The notes under the pieces are model-generated. The model did no database searches. It saw only the letters and a program-made list of their open reading frames with translations, and was not told the DNA's origin. From JANXPZ01 sp033853925 (GTDB taxonomy: Bacteria > Eisenbacteria > RBG-16-71-46), in assembly GCA_033853925.1 (NCBI GenBank), contig JAWOLC010000189.1:1-5222 (forward strand): 5,222 bases of DNA, written 5' to 3'. A program made the position numbers and the translations under genes. Positions 5,144 to 5,222 of the stretch are shown here, in pieces (positions within the stretch are counted from its first letter, which is position 1; every line of letters starts with the position of its first letter).

Positions 5144-5222
5144 ATGAACGGCTGGACGATGGCGAAGTACGCGCTGATGCTGGCGGGGCTCGCGCTGGTC
5201 ATCGGGGCCGACCAGTTCGGGA
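5144..5222 (+). CDS. 5' end of a small or membrane-anchored protein, cut by the window edge
   Basis: An ATG seven bases after the crotonase stop opens a frame that runs to the window edge (26 codons). The predicted N terminus is MNGWTMAKYALMLAGLALVI followed by GADQFG. After a short start with one lysine there is a hydrophobic stretch (about residues 8-21) fitting a transmembrane helix or signal anchor. The tight spacing suggests the same operon as the crotonase gene. The Shine-Dalgarno sequence is weak (purine-rich GAAGAAATGAG just upstream), and a second in-frame ATG lies at 5159. The family is not recognised. It could be one of the small multi-helix membrane proteins common in such genomes or the start of a longer protein. 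Confidence 0.5.
   Translation, partial: MNGWTMAKYALMLAGLALVIGADQFG

Noticed and set aside
1..5222. CRISPR arrays, tRNA or rRNA genes, insertion sequences and integrase attachment sites.
   Set aside because: None was seen: no spaced repeats of 24 bases or more, no transposase motifs, and no tRNA-like or rRNA-like stretches.

Overview
The window is bacterial, very GC-rich (roughly 70-75% by eye) and densely coding. The codons are strongly biased to G/C in third position, so many antisense and shadow frames stay open. The gene content is biotin uptake, CoA-ester catabolism and AtuA/DUF1446. Together with the base composition this suggests a soil or sediment bacterium of a high-GC lineage such as Rokubacteria/Methylomirabilota, a deltaproteobacterium or a similar group. 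The sequence alone cannot settle the taxon.

The left half (1-2280) reads on the minus strand. In transcription order it holds a lone YqaJ/lambda-exonuclease-type nuclease (2280-1690), then a 171-base gap with an unusual set of overlapping inverted repeats. Next come the biotin transporter S component bioY (1518-910) and a 3-hydroxybutyryl-CoA dehydrogenase (913-56) that starts inside the bioY stop codon. The first 59 bases carry the possible start of a further gene that overlaps the dehydrogenase stop by an ATGA junction.

The right half (2493-5222) reads on the plus strand. It holds an AtuA-family protein (2493-4256), an enoyl-CoA hydratase/isomerase-family protein (4243-5136) and the beginning of a small membrane protein (5144 onward). 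A 212-base divergent region (2281-2492) separates the halves. It carries a plausible promoter for each side, both with a TATCAT -10 element.

Taken together, the plus-strand pair and the dehydrogenase look like parts of a pathway that degrades branched, terpenoid or otherwise unusual acyl-CoAs. In the Atu (acyclic terpene) and Liu (leucine/isovalerate) pathways the key step is a biotin-dependent acyl-CoA carboxylase, so a neighbouring biotin uptake gene makes metabolic sense. No carboxylase lies in this window, so that link is inference. No unmistakably new system is visible. The parts most worth a second look are the attenuator-like repeats before bioY, the 8-base tandem repeats that form a basic N-terminal extension on the enoyl-CoA hydratase homologue (which also lacks one of the two catalytic glutamates), and the lone phage-type exonuclease.
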